Source of the DNA: Ktedonobacteria bacterium brp13 | GTDB lineage: Bacteria > Chloroflexota > Ktedonobacteria > Ktedonobacterales > Ktedonobacteraceae | DNA: 64,000 nucleotides | NCBI GenBank assembly: GCA_015099395.1 | Contig: AP024096.1 | Coordinates: 2,728,001 to 2,792,000 of the forward strand | Reading direction: 5' to 3' | Shown here: positions 1 through 9,261 of the stretch, one piece after another | Numbering within the stretch: the first letter of the stretch is position 1 | Layout of the letters: each line of letters starts with the position of its first letter | Program-made: the position numbers and the translations under genes | The notes under the pieces: generated by a model | The model's input: the letters and a program-made list of their open reading frames with translations, nothing else | Databases searched by the model: none | What the model was told of the DNA's origin: nothing

Positions 1-291
1 TCCGTCCAGAGCAGCCGCTCGTCTGGTTGAAGTCGATTCCGCAGAGTTCGATGTAATGCATCGTGTGGAGAAACGATCTGACTCATTATCACCTACTAAA
101 TTTTATTCAATATACACCTTTTGGATACTATATTACCTCTTCCACAGCCTGATTACAAGCATATTGTTTCTCGACACCACATTCGTACTAGCCAGCTGTA
201 ACGGACCTTACACACATCTTTGGTTAACCCAGATCAAGTAAGCATCTCTCCTCTCCTCTCTTTTCATGACCCAACTTCAGGGCATCCTATC
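1..291. other. Left window edge, no gene supported
   Basis: This stretch lies downstream of the TetR gene and is AT-rich. Two short open frames on the plus strand have no recognisable family, weak starts and one overlaps the regulator on the opposite strand, so I do not call them. Nothing repeated or structured was seen. Confidence 0.5.
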
Positions 292-936
292 CTACTCGAT
301 GAGGTTATTTTTTGCAACAGAGCCGTTCAGATTGAGTGCCGCGCAGGCAAGCCGCTGCATCACAGGCACAACTTCCTCAAGGCTACGAGTGGGTCCAGCG
401 AGGATATCGAAACACTCGAAGCTGATCAAGGTATAGAGGACATTGACAGCTTCGTCGAAAGCTGAAGACTCAGGTCGTCCATGCTGTTCAACGAGCCGCT
501 GGACAATGACACGCAATCCCTGACGACGCCGTTCGTCGCGAGCTCGGATCACCTGCTCAAAATCCGGATCGAGTGCGGCCAGACCTCGCAGCCGACGCGT
601 CACGAGCCGGTCAGATTGCCAGAAGCAACCAAAGATCCTGATGTACTCGTTCAGGGCATCAAGCGGCTCCGGTCGACGGAAGGCGGAGGCCAACTGCTCC
701 ATCCCCCCATAGATCGCCAGGGAGTCACACAGAGCTTCGAGCAGACCAATTTTGGAACCAAACTGATGATAGACGGTCATGCGGGCAACGTCAGCCTGAC
801 GGGCGACCGCATCGATGGAGAAGCCAGAAAAGCCATCGCTAGCGATGAGCAGTTCACGAGCAGCAGCGATGATGCGGGCGCGCGTCTGTTCGGTAGCCGC
901 CTGACGTTGACCGAGTCGGTATGGGCGAGGACTCAT
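292..936 (-). CDS. TetR/AcrR family transcriptional regulator
   Basis: A 214-residue one-component repressor-type regulator. The N-terminal HTH (about residues 18-62) is typical of TetR: TRARIIAAARELL, then FSIDAVARQADVARMTVYHQFGSK, where the second part is the recognition helix. The remaining helical region would bind an unknown ligand. It is divergent from the luciferase-like oxidoreductase at 1053, and a 12-bp inverted repeat sits between the two genes, so the usual inference is autorepression plus control of the oxidoreductase. The ligand cannot be inferred. Length and domain order are normal for the family. Confidence 0.9.
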   Translation of the reverse strand: MSPRPYRLGQRQAATEQTRARIIAAARELLIASDGFSGFSIDAVARQADVARMTVYHQFGSKIGLLEALCDSLAIYGGMEQLASAFRRPEPLDALNEYIRIFGCFWQSDRLVTRRLRGLAALDPDFEQVIRARDERRRQGLRVIVQRLVEQHGRPESSAFDEAVNVLYTLISFECFDILAGPTRSLEEVVPVMQRLACAALNLNGSVAKNNLIE

Positions 937-973
937 AGATGACTTGACACCTCCGAAGTTTTTATTGTATAAC

Positions 974-1004
974 CAGTCTATCTAAATTTTAATTAGATGG
1001 ACTG
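974..1004. promoter_or_regulatory. Candidate TetR operator (inverted repeat)
   Basis: CAGTCTATCTAA (974-985) and TTAGATGGACTG (993-1004) are inverted copies with one mismatch, separated by 7 bp. The palindrome lies in the divergent intergenic region and would cover promoter elements of both genes. A further partial copy (ACTGTCTAGATA) follows at once. Position and symmetry fit a TetR operator; binding is inferred. Confidence 0.55.
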
Positions 1005-1052
1005 TCTAGATAATATGTTATGAAGAAGGCTCTTGTAAAGGAGAAGCACCAT

Positions 1053-1940
1053 ATGCCTCGATCATTTCGTTTTGGCGTCGTAGCGGGCTACGCTCCATCG
1101 CATGCTGCCTGGGTGACCACTGCCCGCAGGGCCGAGGAGCTTGGCTACTCGACCCTGCTCATACCAGACCGCACGACCGCAGGAATCCTTGCTCCCATTC
1201 CAGCATTAGCTGTCGCCGCTGAAGCAACAACCGTGTTGCGCCTCGGCAGTTATGTATTCGCTAATGGATATCGCCATCCTGTCCTGCTCGCCAGAGAAGC
1301 CGCCACGCTGGATCTGCTCTCCGAGGGTCGCTTTGAGCTCGGCCTGGGAGCAGGCGTCTCGCCAGATGAATTCCAGCACATGGGCCTGCCATTTCCGCAC
1401 GCGGGCACACGCGTCAGTCATCTTGAGGAAACCCTTCAGCTCTTAAAACTGCTTTTTACAGAAGAAACCGTCAATTTCAGCGGGAAGCACTATACCGTTA
1501 CAGATCTGAAAGGCAATATCAAGTTGGTCCAGCAGCCACATCCGCCTCTCCTCGTAGCCGGGGCCGGAGAGCGTATGCTCAAGCTGGCGGCCAGAGAAGC
1601 GGATATCATTGCTATCGGATCAAAAATCAGTGCGCAGGGAAGAGATCCGTCAGATCCTCCATTGGAGCAAAAGATCGCCTGGATCAAAGAAGCCGCCGGG
1701 CCGCGTGCGGCTGACCTGGAGTTAAGTCAGACCATCTACGATCTGGAGATCACCGACAGCAAAGCCGCTCTCCCTGCTCAGACAGGAGGATGGGTCGTTC
1801 CAAAAAGACCATACAGCACCGAGCAAGCCGTAGAGTTTCTGCTTGAGCAGCGGGAACGCTATGGGTTCTCCTACCTGCAGATCCAGGCCACACAGATGGA
1901 GAACTTTGCCCCGGTGGTGGCGCGGCTCGTGGGCAAGTAA
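1053..1940 (+). CDS. LLM-class (luciferase-like) flavin/F420-dependent oxidoreductase
   Basis: A TIM-barrel luciferase-like monooxygenase family protein, 295 residues from the chosen start. Family features include the N-terminal FRFGVVAGYAP strand, the SEGRFELGLGAGVSPDEF segment, and the PHPPLLVAGAGERMLKLAAREADI region that lines the cofactor pocket. The pattern is closest to F420-type members, but FMN cannot be excluded. The start at 1053 is preferred to the in-frame ATG at 1020 because AAAGGAG at 1037-1043 is well spaced from it. Control by the divergent TetR protein is likely. The substrate is unknown. Confidence 0.85.
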   Translation: MPRSFRFGVVAGYAPSHAAWVTTARRAEELGYSTLLIPDRTTAGILAPIPALAVAAEATTVLRLGSYVFANGYRHPVLLAREAATLDLLSEGRFELGLGAGVSPDEFQHMGLPFPHAGTRVSHLEETLQLLKLLFTEETVNFSGKHYTVTDLKGNIKLVQQPHPPLLVAGAGERMLKLAAREADIIAIGSKISAQGRDPSDPPLEQKIAWIKEAAGPRAADLELSQTIYDLEITDSKAALPAQTGGWVVPKRPYSTEQAVEFLLEQRERYGFSYLQIQATQMENFAPVVARLVGK

Positions 1941-2038
1941 AGAAAGAGAGAAGAGACAGATGGCCTATAGGGAACCACCCGTCTCTTCTCTCAGAATAAT
2001 GAATAATTGCAGGATAAAAGTTTCTTCTGCCGTCGCGT

Positions 2039-4033
2039 TTATTGCTTTTGTAAACGAATAGCCGCAATAACAGGATCGGTATGCTGTTCCGACAAGCGGA
2101 TTTCAGCTTTTCTCAGATTGTTCGCACTATTGATAAGAGCAATATGCGTGAATGCCTGAGGATAATTGCCCAGTGACATATTGTTCTTCGAGTCGATCTC
2201 CTCTGAGAAGAGGCCCAGTCGCCCAGCATAGTTAAGCAGGCGCTCGTAGAGCGAACGAGCTTCGTCGATACGCCCCTGCATTGCCAGATTATCTACCAGC
2301 CAGAACGAACAGATTGAGAATGTTCCCTCTTCGCCCTCACAACCATCATCAGTATCATCGGTCAGGTAACGGTATACAAAACCATGCTCGTCGGTCAGTT
2401 GCTCGATCGTACGATCAACGGTTGAACGCATACGCGGATCATCCGGTGCGATAAAACCAATCAACGGCAAGAGCAGGTTTGAAGCATCTAGAGTCGAGTC
2501 GCCATACGATTGTGTAAAGGCCCCGAGCGTTGTATCGTAGCCATTACAAAGGATATCAGCACGGATCTGGTCGCGAACATTCATCCAACGTTGCAGATCG
2601 GCGTCAAGCTCCAACTGCTGCGCGGCACGAATACCACGATCCAGCGCAACCCAGCACATCGCTTTCGAGTAGATGAAGTGACGCATCCCGCCACGCACCT
2701 CCCAGATGCCATTGTCAGGGTCCTGCCAGTGCTCACAAACATGATCAACCAGTGTACGCATCATCGACCACAATGGACCATCCAGCGTCTCGCCAAAGCG
2801 CTCAAAGCTACCCTGACGACGGAAGAGATGAATGCAATCCAGCACTTCGCCAAAGACATCCAACTGCTTCTGATCGAACGCACCATTGCCAACACGGACC
2901 GGGCCAGAGCTGCAATAGCCGCTCAGATGACTCAGCTCACGTTCAGGCAGGTGACGCTCACCACGAATGCCATACATGATCTGTAGATCCTCGCCATCGG
3001 CAAACGAGAGGCGGCGCAACCAGTGCGTAAACGCACGTGCCTCCTCCGTAAAGCCAAGCACATTAAAAGCATACAGCGTAAACGTCGCGTCACGCAGCCA
3101 GGTAAAGCGATAATCCCAGTTACGCCCTCCACCTATCTGTTCAGGCAACGAGGTCGTGGGAGCCGCTACAATTGCGCCCGTCGGTGCGTACGTCATTAAT
3201 TTAAGAGCCAGCGCACTGCGCTCAACATATTCAGCATACGGACCCTGATACGTGCAGGTTGCGATCCACTGACGCCAGGCGTGCAGTGTATGAGCAAGTT
3301 CAGCATCAAAGTTACGTGTGTGCAGCTCCTCTTCGATCAAGCGACGCGCAGAAGCCTCTGTACGCCCCATACCAACCACGAAAAGGATACGCTCGCCCTC
3401 GCGCAAAGTGACATGTGCCTCGACAGAGGCGTGTCGATCTTCTTTATCCTGAGCAATCTGGACCGTATAGGATGGCAGCAGATCTGCCCCAACGATAGCC
3501 AGGGCCACATGTTGTCCGCCACCATTAATCAGAGCACCCAGTGTTTCGTGTACGATTTCAACAGTACTATCAGCACCAGCATAATCAGGAGTCACTTTTA
3601 AACGCATCACTACAGACATCTCGCCCTGTGTGCACTCAACAATACGCACCAGGCTATGGCAAGAACCATTCTCTAACTGCCAGGTATTGTTGTTCATTCC
3701 CCTATATGGCCAGGCACTTAACGTTTCAACAGGCATGAAATCAGTGAGAACCATCTCACCCGCTATGCTGGTAAAACGAGTCTGCAAGACGTTACTTCCT
3801 CGCAGATAGCGTTGTAAACCCGGTATTGTACCTTCCTCCGGCGCTACCTGAAAGTAACCCCCCCGCTCCGCATCCAACAAACGACAAAAGATGGCAGGGC
3901 TATCAAAGTCTGGTAGACATCCCCAGTCCACCGACCCGTCGGGCGATACAAGTACCGCTGAGTGGCAGTCGCCGATGACGCCATACGAATTAATCGGCAT
4001 ATAATTGCGATTGAGTTCGTTTATCCCAACCAT
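2039..4033 (-). CDS. Glycoside hydrolase family 15 protein (glucoamylase/trehalase type)
   Basis: A GH15 enzyme that would release glucose from alpha-glucans or trehalose. The N-terminal beta-domain begins YGVIGDCHSAVLVSPDGSVDWGCLP. The (alpha/alpha)6 barrel shows WDYRFTWLRDATFTLYAF, the NGIWEVRGG segment with the presumed general acid Glu, and LGLFSEEID with the presumed base Glu. At about 664 residues it has the bacterial GH15 length. No signal peptide is seen, so it is probably cytoplasmic. ATG 4033 follows a GAGAGAAG ribosome site; the GTG at 4042 is too close to it and an ATG at 4000 is also possible. It is converging with the oxidoreductase and stands alone. Confidence 0.9.
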   Translation of the reverse strand: MVGINELNRNYMPINSYGVIGDCHSAVLVSPDGSVDWGCLPDFDSPAIFCRLLDAERGGYFQVAPEEGTIPGLQRYLRGSNVLQTRFTSIAGEMVLTDFMPVETLSAWPYRGMNNNTWQLENGSCHSLVRIVECTQGEMSVVMRLKVTPDYAGADSTVEIVHETLGALINGGGQHVALAIVGADLLPSYTVQIAQDKEDRHASVEAHVTLREGERILFVVGMGRTEASARRLIEEELHTRNFDAELAHTLHAWRQWIATCTYQGPYAEYVERSALALKLMTYAPTGAIVAAPTTSLPEQIGGGRNWDYRFTWLRDATFTLYAFNVLGFTEEARAFTHWLRRLSFADGEDLQIMYGIRGERHLPERELSHLSGYCSSGPVRVGNGAFDQKQLDVFGEVLDCIHLFRRQGSFERFGETLDGPLWSMMRTLVDHVCEHWQDPDNGIWEVRGGMRHFIYSKAMCWVALDRGIRAAQQLELDADLQRWMNVRDQIRADILCNGYDTTLGAFTQSYGDSTLDASNLLLPLIGFIAPDDPRMRSTVDRTIEQLTDEHGFVYRYLTDDTDDGCEGEEGTFSICSFWLVDNLAMQGRIDEARSLYERLLNYAGRLGLFSEEIDSKNNMSLGNYPQAFTHIALINSANNLRKAEIRLSEQHTDPVIAAIRLQKQ

Positions 4034-4656
4034 TACAAACACTTCTCTCTAATATGAATATGATTAGTACAACGGACCTTAGAATAAGATTAGAGCTCCT
4101 TAGAAAACCCTTAAAAATTGGAGCCTCATAACAAATGAAGACGCAACAGACTACAGAATAGTAACAGCTTTTCCGACTAATTTCCTTTTTTTAGTTTTCT
4201 CATTAAAATCATTCAATTAAGCGTTTGCTTAGTTCACACCGAGAACATTTCTGCTCTCTTCGCTCCCCTCGCCAGGCAATTTTATGGCATTGATTTTCGC
4301 TCTCTGGCAGCATTACATCAGAGCGTCTATCCTCTGAACTCCCAGATTCTATAACGATCCGTAGTCATGCAGGTGGCGGCCCACCATGGTACCAGCTCCG
4401 CAAAAAAACGTTCCTGGTAGAAAAGAGTGTTGCTTCTTTTTATAGCGCCACACCCCTTCCCACCTGCTTTCGTCAACACCATCCATCGCCATATACTTCT
4501 GTTTCCAATATACTCGCATCACTGCCCTTAGTATAGAGTGCTATGGACAGACGTAGCCTATATGTGCTACCGTTAGCAAGAATAAGGAACAAAATGATTT
4601 CAATAAGACTCTGAAATCAGCAGCAGCCTTACTTCTAGTATAAGGGGCAGGCATAC
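4034..4656. other. Gene-free region upstream of GH15
   Basis: About 620 bp with no convincing coding frame, RNA gene or copy of the window's repeats. It must carry the promoter of the minus-strand GH15 gene and of the small plus-strand ORF at 4657, but I could not pick unambiguous boxes. Confidence 0.4.
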
Positions 4657-4818
4657 ATGCAAGCATTAAAACAGCTTCTGCATCATCCAGCGGGTCGCCT
4701 GGGCATCACCATCGGCCTGACAGCCGGTTTGATGGCGGCATTTATAGGTGAAGCCAGTAAAGCATTGATGTTTGTTGGCTTATGTCGTTTCCTGGCGCGG
4801 CGTTTACCAGGCCGGTAA
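4657..4818 (+). CDS. Small hydrophobic protein, 53 aa
   Basis: A short frame preceded by a purine-rich site (AAGGGGCAGG, 4642-4651) at good spacing from the ATG. The product begins MQALKQLLHHPAGRLG, followed by a hydrophobic stretch (about residues 16-46, including ITIGLTAGLMAAFIG) and a basic end FLARRLPGR. This looks like a one-TM peptide with a cytoplasmic basic tail. No family was recognised. It could be a spurious frame, but ribosome site, composition and stop are all consistent with translation. Confidence 0.4.
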   Translation: MQALKQLLHHPAGRLGITIGLTAGLMAAFIGEASKALMFVGLCRFLARRLPGR

Positions 4819-5036
4819 AGACATACATCCATGCACATGTTTCTCTCTTATAAGTGTGGCAGCTCAACAAGAACTGCGCTCCCACTCATAATCCCCTTGT
4901 CAATTTTTACAACAGTCGAGTATCCACGATCTATTCCCTGGCATTTCATGACATTCCCTAGCATTCCCTGACAGACACAATGAATACGCTGTTTTTTCCT
5001 CTATGACATTCTATAAACAACAAAAGCGTTACCTAC

Positions 5037-5084
5037 GAATAACCAGAGCTACAACCTGATATCAGGAAATAGCTCTGGTTATTC
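5037..5084. repeat. Nested palindromic hairpin
   Basis: A perfect 14-bp stem (GAATAACCAGAGCT at 5037-5050 against AGCTCTGGTTATTC at 5071-5084) encloses a 20-nt loop that itself contains the palindrome CCTGATATCAGG (5055-5066). There is no strong T-run on either side, so it may be a terminator, an mRNA stabiliser or a mobile-element scar. Confidence 0.5.
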
Positions 5085-5161
5085 ATACGTTTTCCGTATC
5101 TGAAATAATGATAACATACATTTCTAGAGTTACTAGAGGAAAAAATCACAGTGAACACACA

Positions 5162-5193
5162 GAGCGCACTCATTATAAAAAATAAGTGCGCTC
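5162..5193. terminator. Stem-loop after hemB
   Basis: A 13-bp stem with one mismatch (5162-5174 against 5181-5193) and a 6-nt loop lies about 36 nt beyond the hemB stop. It is the natural transcript end of the heme operon, although a clear U-tract is missing. Confidence 0.5.
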
Positions 5194-5228
5194 CTCTCTT
5201 ATAGCTCGCCACTATCGCGACAGCGAGG

Positions 5229-6209
5229 CTATCCCTTCAGCCACTGAGCCACTTCAGGCGCAAAGTAGGTAATGATGATATCTGCACCGGCACGCCGAAT
5301 ACTGGTCAGCATCTCCATCACGATACGCTGCTCATCGATCCAACCCAGTTGAGCAGCAGCCTTGACCATTGAATATTCCCCGCTCACATTGTAGGCAGCT
5401 AGCGGTAGATCGCAATGGTCACGTACCTGGCGAATGACGTCAAGATACGACAGCGCTGGCTTGACCATGACCATATCTGCCCCTTCAGCGATATCCTGTT
5501 CCAACTCGCGCAGCGCCTCACGCACATTCGCCGGGTCCATCTGATAGGCACGCCGATCCCCAAACTGAGGAGCAGAGCCTGCCGCCTCGCGGAACGGTCC
5601 GTAGAAGCCGGAGGCATACTTGACAGAGTACGCCATAATGGGCGTCTGCTGGTAACCGTGCTCGTCGAGGGCATGGCGCAGGGCTCCGACACGACCATCC
5701 ATCATATCGGAAGGTGCCACAATATCAGCGCCCGCCGCCACATGTGAGAGCGCCATCTCTGACAATAGATCCAGCGTCTCATCATTCTGGACGTTGCCGT
5801 TATGCAGCACGCCACAATGACCATGGCTGGTATACTCACACAGGCAGACATCGGTAATCACCAGCGTCTCAGGGCTGGCAGCCTTAATACGTTGGATCGC
5901 CTCCTGAATGACACCATGTTCCGCATACGCCTGCGAACCCACCTCGTCCTTCTCATTTGGAATACCAAAGAGCAAGAGACCAGGAATACCCAGCTCCGCG
6001 ATACGCTGCGCCTCGCGTCCAATCATCTCCAGCGGCCACTGCATAATACCAGGCATCGACGAGATCTCGCGTGGCTCGCTGATACCTTCAGCGATAAAGA
6101 CAGGATAGATCAACTGCTCAACGTTCAGATGCGTCTCACGTACCAGACCACGGATCCTGTCATTCTGACGTAGACGGCGTGGACGCACAAATGGAAACGT
6201 ATTACTCAT
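5229..6209 (-). CDS. hemB: Delta-aminolevulinic acid dehydratase (porphobilinogen synthase)
   Basis: HemB condenses two 5-aminolevulinate molecules into porphobilinogen in the cytosol. The 326-residue protein shows both active-site lysines, K197 in AYSVKYASGFYGPF and K250 in MVMVKPALSYLD. It has the cysteine cluster of zinc-type enzymes (C122, C124, C132 in DVCLCEYTSHGHCG). Length is normal. It is the last gene of the heme operon, 8 nt after the hemL stop, with a GGGACT-type ribosome site. The zinc-type cysteines suggest Zn rather than Mg dependence. Confidence 0.97.
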   Translation of the reverse strand: MSNTFPFVRPRRLRQNDRIRGLVRETHLNVEQLIYPVFIAEGISEPREISSMPGIMQWPLEMIGREAQRIAELGIPGLLLFGIPNEKDEVGSQAYAEHGVIQEAIQRIKAASPETLVITDVCLCEYTSHGHCGVLHNGNVQNDETLDLLSEMALSHVAAGADIVAPSDMMDGRVGALRHALDEHGYQQTPIMAYSVKYASGFYGPFREAAGSAPQFGDRRAYQMDPANVREALRELEQDIAEGADMVMVKPALSYLDVIRQVRDHCDLPLAAYNVSGEYSMVKAAAQLGWIDEQRIVMEMLTSIRRAGADIIITYFAPEVAQWLKG

Positions 6210-6217
6210 GATAGTCC

Positions 6218-7525
6218 CTATCTCTCCCCGGCCAATGCATGTGCAGCCGCGCTAATAGTCTCTTCAATCTGTTCATCCGACAATGCAAGCGAGATAAAGC
6301 ACGCCTCGTACTGGGATGGTGGCAGATAGATCCCCTGCTGCAACATCGCCCAGAAGTAACGCGCAAAACGCTGGACATCTGATTGTTTCGCCTGTGTATA
6401 GTTCGTCACTGGCTGCTCATTAAAGTAGAGGCAGAACATAGCGCCGACACGTTGCAACTGACCAGAGATATGGCTGTCGCGCAGGACCTTGTTCAGACCG
6501 TCTTCAATCAGCTGTCCCTTGCGTTCCAGAATAGCGTACTGCTCCGGCTTACGCAGCTCTCTCAGCGTCGCGATACCAGCAGCCATCGCCAGCGGATTGC
6601 CCGAGAGCGTACCCGCCTGGTACATCGGCCCGGCAGGCGCAACCATCTCCATGATCTCGCGTCGCCCACCATACGCACCAACCGGCATACCACCACCGAT
6701 AATCTTTCCGAAGCACGTCAGATCAGGCGTCACCTGGAGCCGCCCCTGCATCCCACCCAGCGCCACACGGAAACCCGTCATCACCTCGTCGATAATCAGC
6801 AGTGCACCATGGAGGTCCGCCAGGATACGCAAGCGTTCCATAAAGTCCGGCTGCGGAGGCACAAGACCCATGTTCGCAGCGATCGGCTCGACAATAATAG
6901 CGGCAATCTCCTGCGGATAGGTCTTGAAGAGGAGCTCAACCTCAGCGGCATTGTTATATTCAGCGGTCAACGTATTCGCCGTCGTCTCAACCGGCACACC
7001 CGGACTATCCGGCAGCCCCATCGTCGCTACGCCAGAGCCAGCCTGCACGAGCAGCATATCAGCGTGCCCATGGTAACAGCCACTAAACTTGATAATCTTA
7101 CTGCGACCGGTATACGCCCGTGCGAGCCGCAGCGCACTCATCGTCGCCTCAGTTCCTGAATTGACAAAGCGTATCATCTCAACAGAAGGCACACTCTCAA
7201 TCACGAGCCGGGCCAGCACGCTCTCAGCCTCGGTTGGTGCACCAAAGCTAAAGCCGTGTTGTGCGGCCTCGGTAACCGCCTGCACGACAGCCGGATGGGT
7301 ATGCCCCAGGATCATCGGACCCCAGGACTGCACATAATCCAGATAGCGATTCCCATCCACGTCGTAGAGATACTCTCCCTCAGCACGCTCGATAAAGACA
7401 GGATCTCCACCGACACCCCGGAACGCACGCACAGGACTGTTGACGCCGCCTGGCAGCAGGTTCTGCGCCTCAGCAAAGAGCGCATGCGAACGCGTCATCT
7501 GCAATTCTTGTTCTGTATTACTCAT
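6218..7525 (-). CDS. hemL: Glutamate-1-semialdehyde 2,1-aminomutase
   Basis: A PLP-dependent aminomutase that converts glutamate-1-semialdehyde to 5-aminolevulinate, the second step of the C5 route started by HemA. From the chosen start it has 435 residues, the usual family size. [13 protein letters not shown] carries the PLP-contacting Asp (D246) and [17 protein letters not shown] carries the Schiff-base lysine K274. [13 protein letters not shown] near the N-terminus is also characteristic. The open frame extends upstream to 7720, but that extension lies inside hemQ in another frame; ATG 7525 follows AGGGAAGG and starts 16 nt after the hemQ stop. Confidence 0.97.
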   Translation of the reverse strand: MSNTEQELQMTRSHALFAEAQNLLPGGVNSPVRAFRGVGGDPVFIERAEGEYLYDVDGNRYLDYVQSWGPMILGHTHPAVVQAVTEAAQHGFSFGAPTEAESVLARLVIESVPSVEMIRFVNSGTEATMSALRLARAYTGRSKIIKFSGCYHGHADMLLVQAGSGVATMGLPDSPGVPVETTANTLTAEYNNAAEVELLFKTYPQEIAAIIVEPIAANMGLVPPQPDFMERLRILADLHGALLIIDEVMTGFRVALGGMQGRLQVTPDLTCFGKIIGGGMPVGAYGGRREIMEMVAPAGPMYQAGTLSGNPLAMAAGIATLRELRKPEQYAILERKGQLIEDGLNKVLRDSHISGQLQRVGAMFCLYFNEQPVTNYTQAKQSDVQRFARYFWAMLQQGIYLPPSQYEACFISLALSDEQIEETISAAAHALAGER

Positions 7526-7541
7526 GACCTTCCCTACTGAA

Positions 7542-8345
7542 TTACGCGCCCAGGTTCGTAAGTATGTCTTCGATCGACTCTGACATACAGGTATACATAG
7601 GGGTATCGCGCAACGTATATGCACTCGCCTCGGTCTCGCGCAGCTCCTGTACAAGGTCCAGGAAATCGGTGATATCGTCGGTCTCGAAGGCCACCACAAA
7701 TTCCTGATCGTCAATACCAAACGAGTAGGTTGTGTTCAGCGAGACACTTGGATACTTCAGGCCAACGCGGATATGCTCGGCCATCATACGGCGACGCTCT
7801 TCCATTGGTAGCGCGTACCAGGGGCGGGTCTTGATGAATGGATAGACGAAGAGGTACTTACGATCCTCTGGCGTGATAACCAGGCGTGGATCGTGTGAAC
7901 CACGAGCGTGCTTCCCCACATACACGGAACGCTTGGTCATCGAGAGCATCGAACGCACCTCTTGCAGGTAAGGACCCATGCTACTGCGGCGAATCTGGCT
8001 ATTCAGACGGCGCAGGTTATCGATATCATAGGTTGCCTGCCAGATCATGAAATCTACATCGAAGCGTACACCATAGAAAGAATAACTCTTGATTAATTCA
8101 TCATGAGCAGCGTAGTCATTATAGATCTTGATCAGCTCCGCACGACCCTGCTCCCGGACGTCAGCGGGCAGATGCTGCCACTGCGGATCTAATTTATAGA
8201 AAGTGAAGCGCACAAGCTGGCGCGGCTGCTTTGGCTTAGGCTGCGCAGGAGCGGCTGCGGGCGTCGTCTCAGGCACATGACTCTCGCTATTCAGTGTTGT
8301 CTCGATCTTCGTTGTTTCAATCGTCGTTGTCTCAATTGTGTCCAT
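7542..8345 (-). CDS. hemQ: HemQ-like coproheme decarboxylase (chlorite dismutase family)
   Basis: A chlorite-dismutase-family protein that in the coproporphyrin-dependent route oxidatively decarboxylates coproheme III to heme b. The core has [17 protein letters not shown] with the likely catalytic tyrosine (Y168), [15 protein letters not shown] with the probable proximal heme histidine (H191), and [17 protein letters not shown]. The first 45 residues are a low-complexity Thr/Pro/Gln leader. ATG 8345 is preferred to 8351 because the GAAGGGG site would abut the latter; the start overlaps the hemD end by 14 nt. True chlorite dismutase is unlikely in this operon. Confidence 0.88.
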   Translation of the reverse strand: MDTIETTTIETTKIETTLNSESHVPETTPAAAPAQPKPKQPRQLVRFTFYKLDPQWQHLPADVREQGRAELIKIYNDYAAHDELIKSYSFYGVRFDVDFMIWQATYDIDNLRRLNSQIRRSSMGPYLQEVRSMLSMTKRSVYVGKHARGSHDPRLVITPEDRKYLFVYPFIKTRPWYALPMEERRRMMAEHIRVGLKYPSVSLNTTYSFGIDDQEFVVAFETDDITDFLDLVQELRETEASAYTLRDTPMYTCMSESIEDILTNLGA

Positions 8346-9261
8346 CGTCATCCCCTTCGTAGTTTACTATCGCATTCACCAGACCCTCAATCGTAAATTC
8401 ACTGGCCTCAATCGTGACAGTGAGGCCCAGTTCACGCGCAGTCTGGGACGTAATCGGTCCAATGCTCGCCAGTTTCGTGTTCTGATTGACAAGAGCAAGG
8501 ATAGCAGTCGTATCACTGGCATTCTCAGCACTCTCGGAACTCGCAGGATCACTGGCAACGCAACTGTGCAGCCAGGCCACAAAGTTCCTGACCGTCGAAG
8601 AACTGGTAAACGTTATGATAGCAAGCTGACGCTCGCGCAACAGGCGCAGAATCTCCTGGCCTCGCTCGTCATCGCTTGCCACCGTATGCGTATAATAAGC
8701 AGGCACCTCATCAACAAGAGCACCCGCCTCCTGCAGCTCAGTAAATAGAATCTTACGCGCTTCAGCCGCCCGCGCCAGCAGGATACGCTGTCCCTTAATA
8801 GGAACGTCGCGCCGCTGCGCATCGGCTAACAGAGCACGCACAACCCCTTCAGCGATATAGTCGTCGGGTACGAGATCGGCCTGCAAGCCATACTGCTCCA
8901 GAGCCGCAGCCGTAGCCGGACCAATCGTCGCAATACGGACAACGCGCAGTGCAGCGGGATCATAGCCCAGTGCCCGCACACGCTGCATACAGATATGCAC
9001 CCCATTAGCACTGGTAAGGACCAGCCAATCATACGCATCATACTCCACAGCATAAAGGCGGCGCAAGGCGGCATCAAGCTGGGTCCAATCAGTAGGCGGC
9101 ACAATACGAATCGTCGGAAACTCAATCGGTGTCGCACCAAGAGCAAGCAGCCGCTCACTAAGAGCACTCGCCTGCTCACGCGTACGTGTAACCAACACCC
9201 GCTTCCCCTGTAGAGGTGTCGCGGATTGGATGCCACTTGTCGCTTGCTGAGATTCAAACAT
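8332..9261 (-). CDS. hemD: Uroporphyrinogen-III synthase
   Basis: HemD closes and inverts ring D of hydroxymethylbilane to form uroporphyrinogen III. The 309-residue protein begins its first domain with LQGKRVLVTRTREQASALSERL, shows the GATPIEFPTIRI strand, and ends with the second domain (IITFTSSSTVRNFV, ASIGPITSQTARELGL). HemD proteins are poorly conserved, but this pattern and the position after hemC are decisive. ATG 9261 follows GGGAG and overlaps the hemC stop by 8 nt; a longer frame to 9315 lies inside hemC. Confidence 0.93.
   Translation of the reverse strand: MFESQQATSGIQSATPLQGKRVLVTRTREQASALSERLLALGATPIEFPTIRIVPPTDWTQLDAALRRLYAVEYDAYDWLVLTSANGVHICMQRVRALGYDPAALRVVRIATIGPATAAALEQYGLQADLVPDDYIAEGVVRALLADAQRRDVPIKGQRILLARAAEARKILFTELQEAGALVDEVPAYYTHTVASDDERGQEILRLLRERQLAIITFTSSSTVRNFVAWLHSCVASDPASSESAENASDTTAILALVNQNTKLASIGPITSQTARELGLTVTIEASEFTIEGLVNAIVNYEGDDDGHN

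Larger units (their letters stand above)
4819..5228. other. Gene-free region with two hairpins
   Basis: No coding frame is supported between the 53-aa ORF and hemB. The notable content is a nested hairpin at 5037-5084 and the stem-loop at 5162-5193, listed separately. Confidence 0.4.

Noticed and set aside
481..942. 153-codon plus-strand frame opposite the TetR gene
   Set aside because: It is antisense to a clear TetR coding sequence, and its translation shows no family pattern.
2510..2986. 158-codon frame opposite the GH15 gene
   Set aside because: Shadow of a well-supported gene on the other strand.
6383..7159. 258-codon frame opposite hemL
   Set aside because: Shadow frame; hemL is unambiguous on the minus strand.
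7542..8345. True chlorite dismutase
   Set aside because: The gene is embedded in a heme operon, which points to HemQ function; no perchlorate-reduction genes are present.
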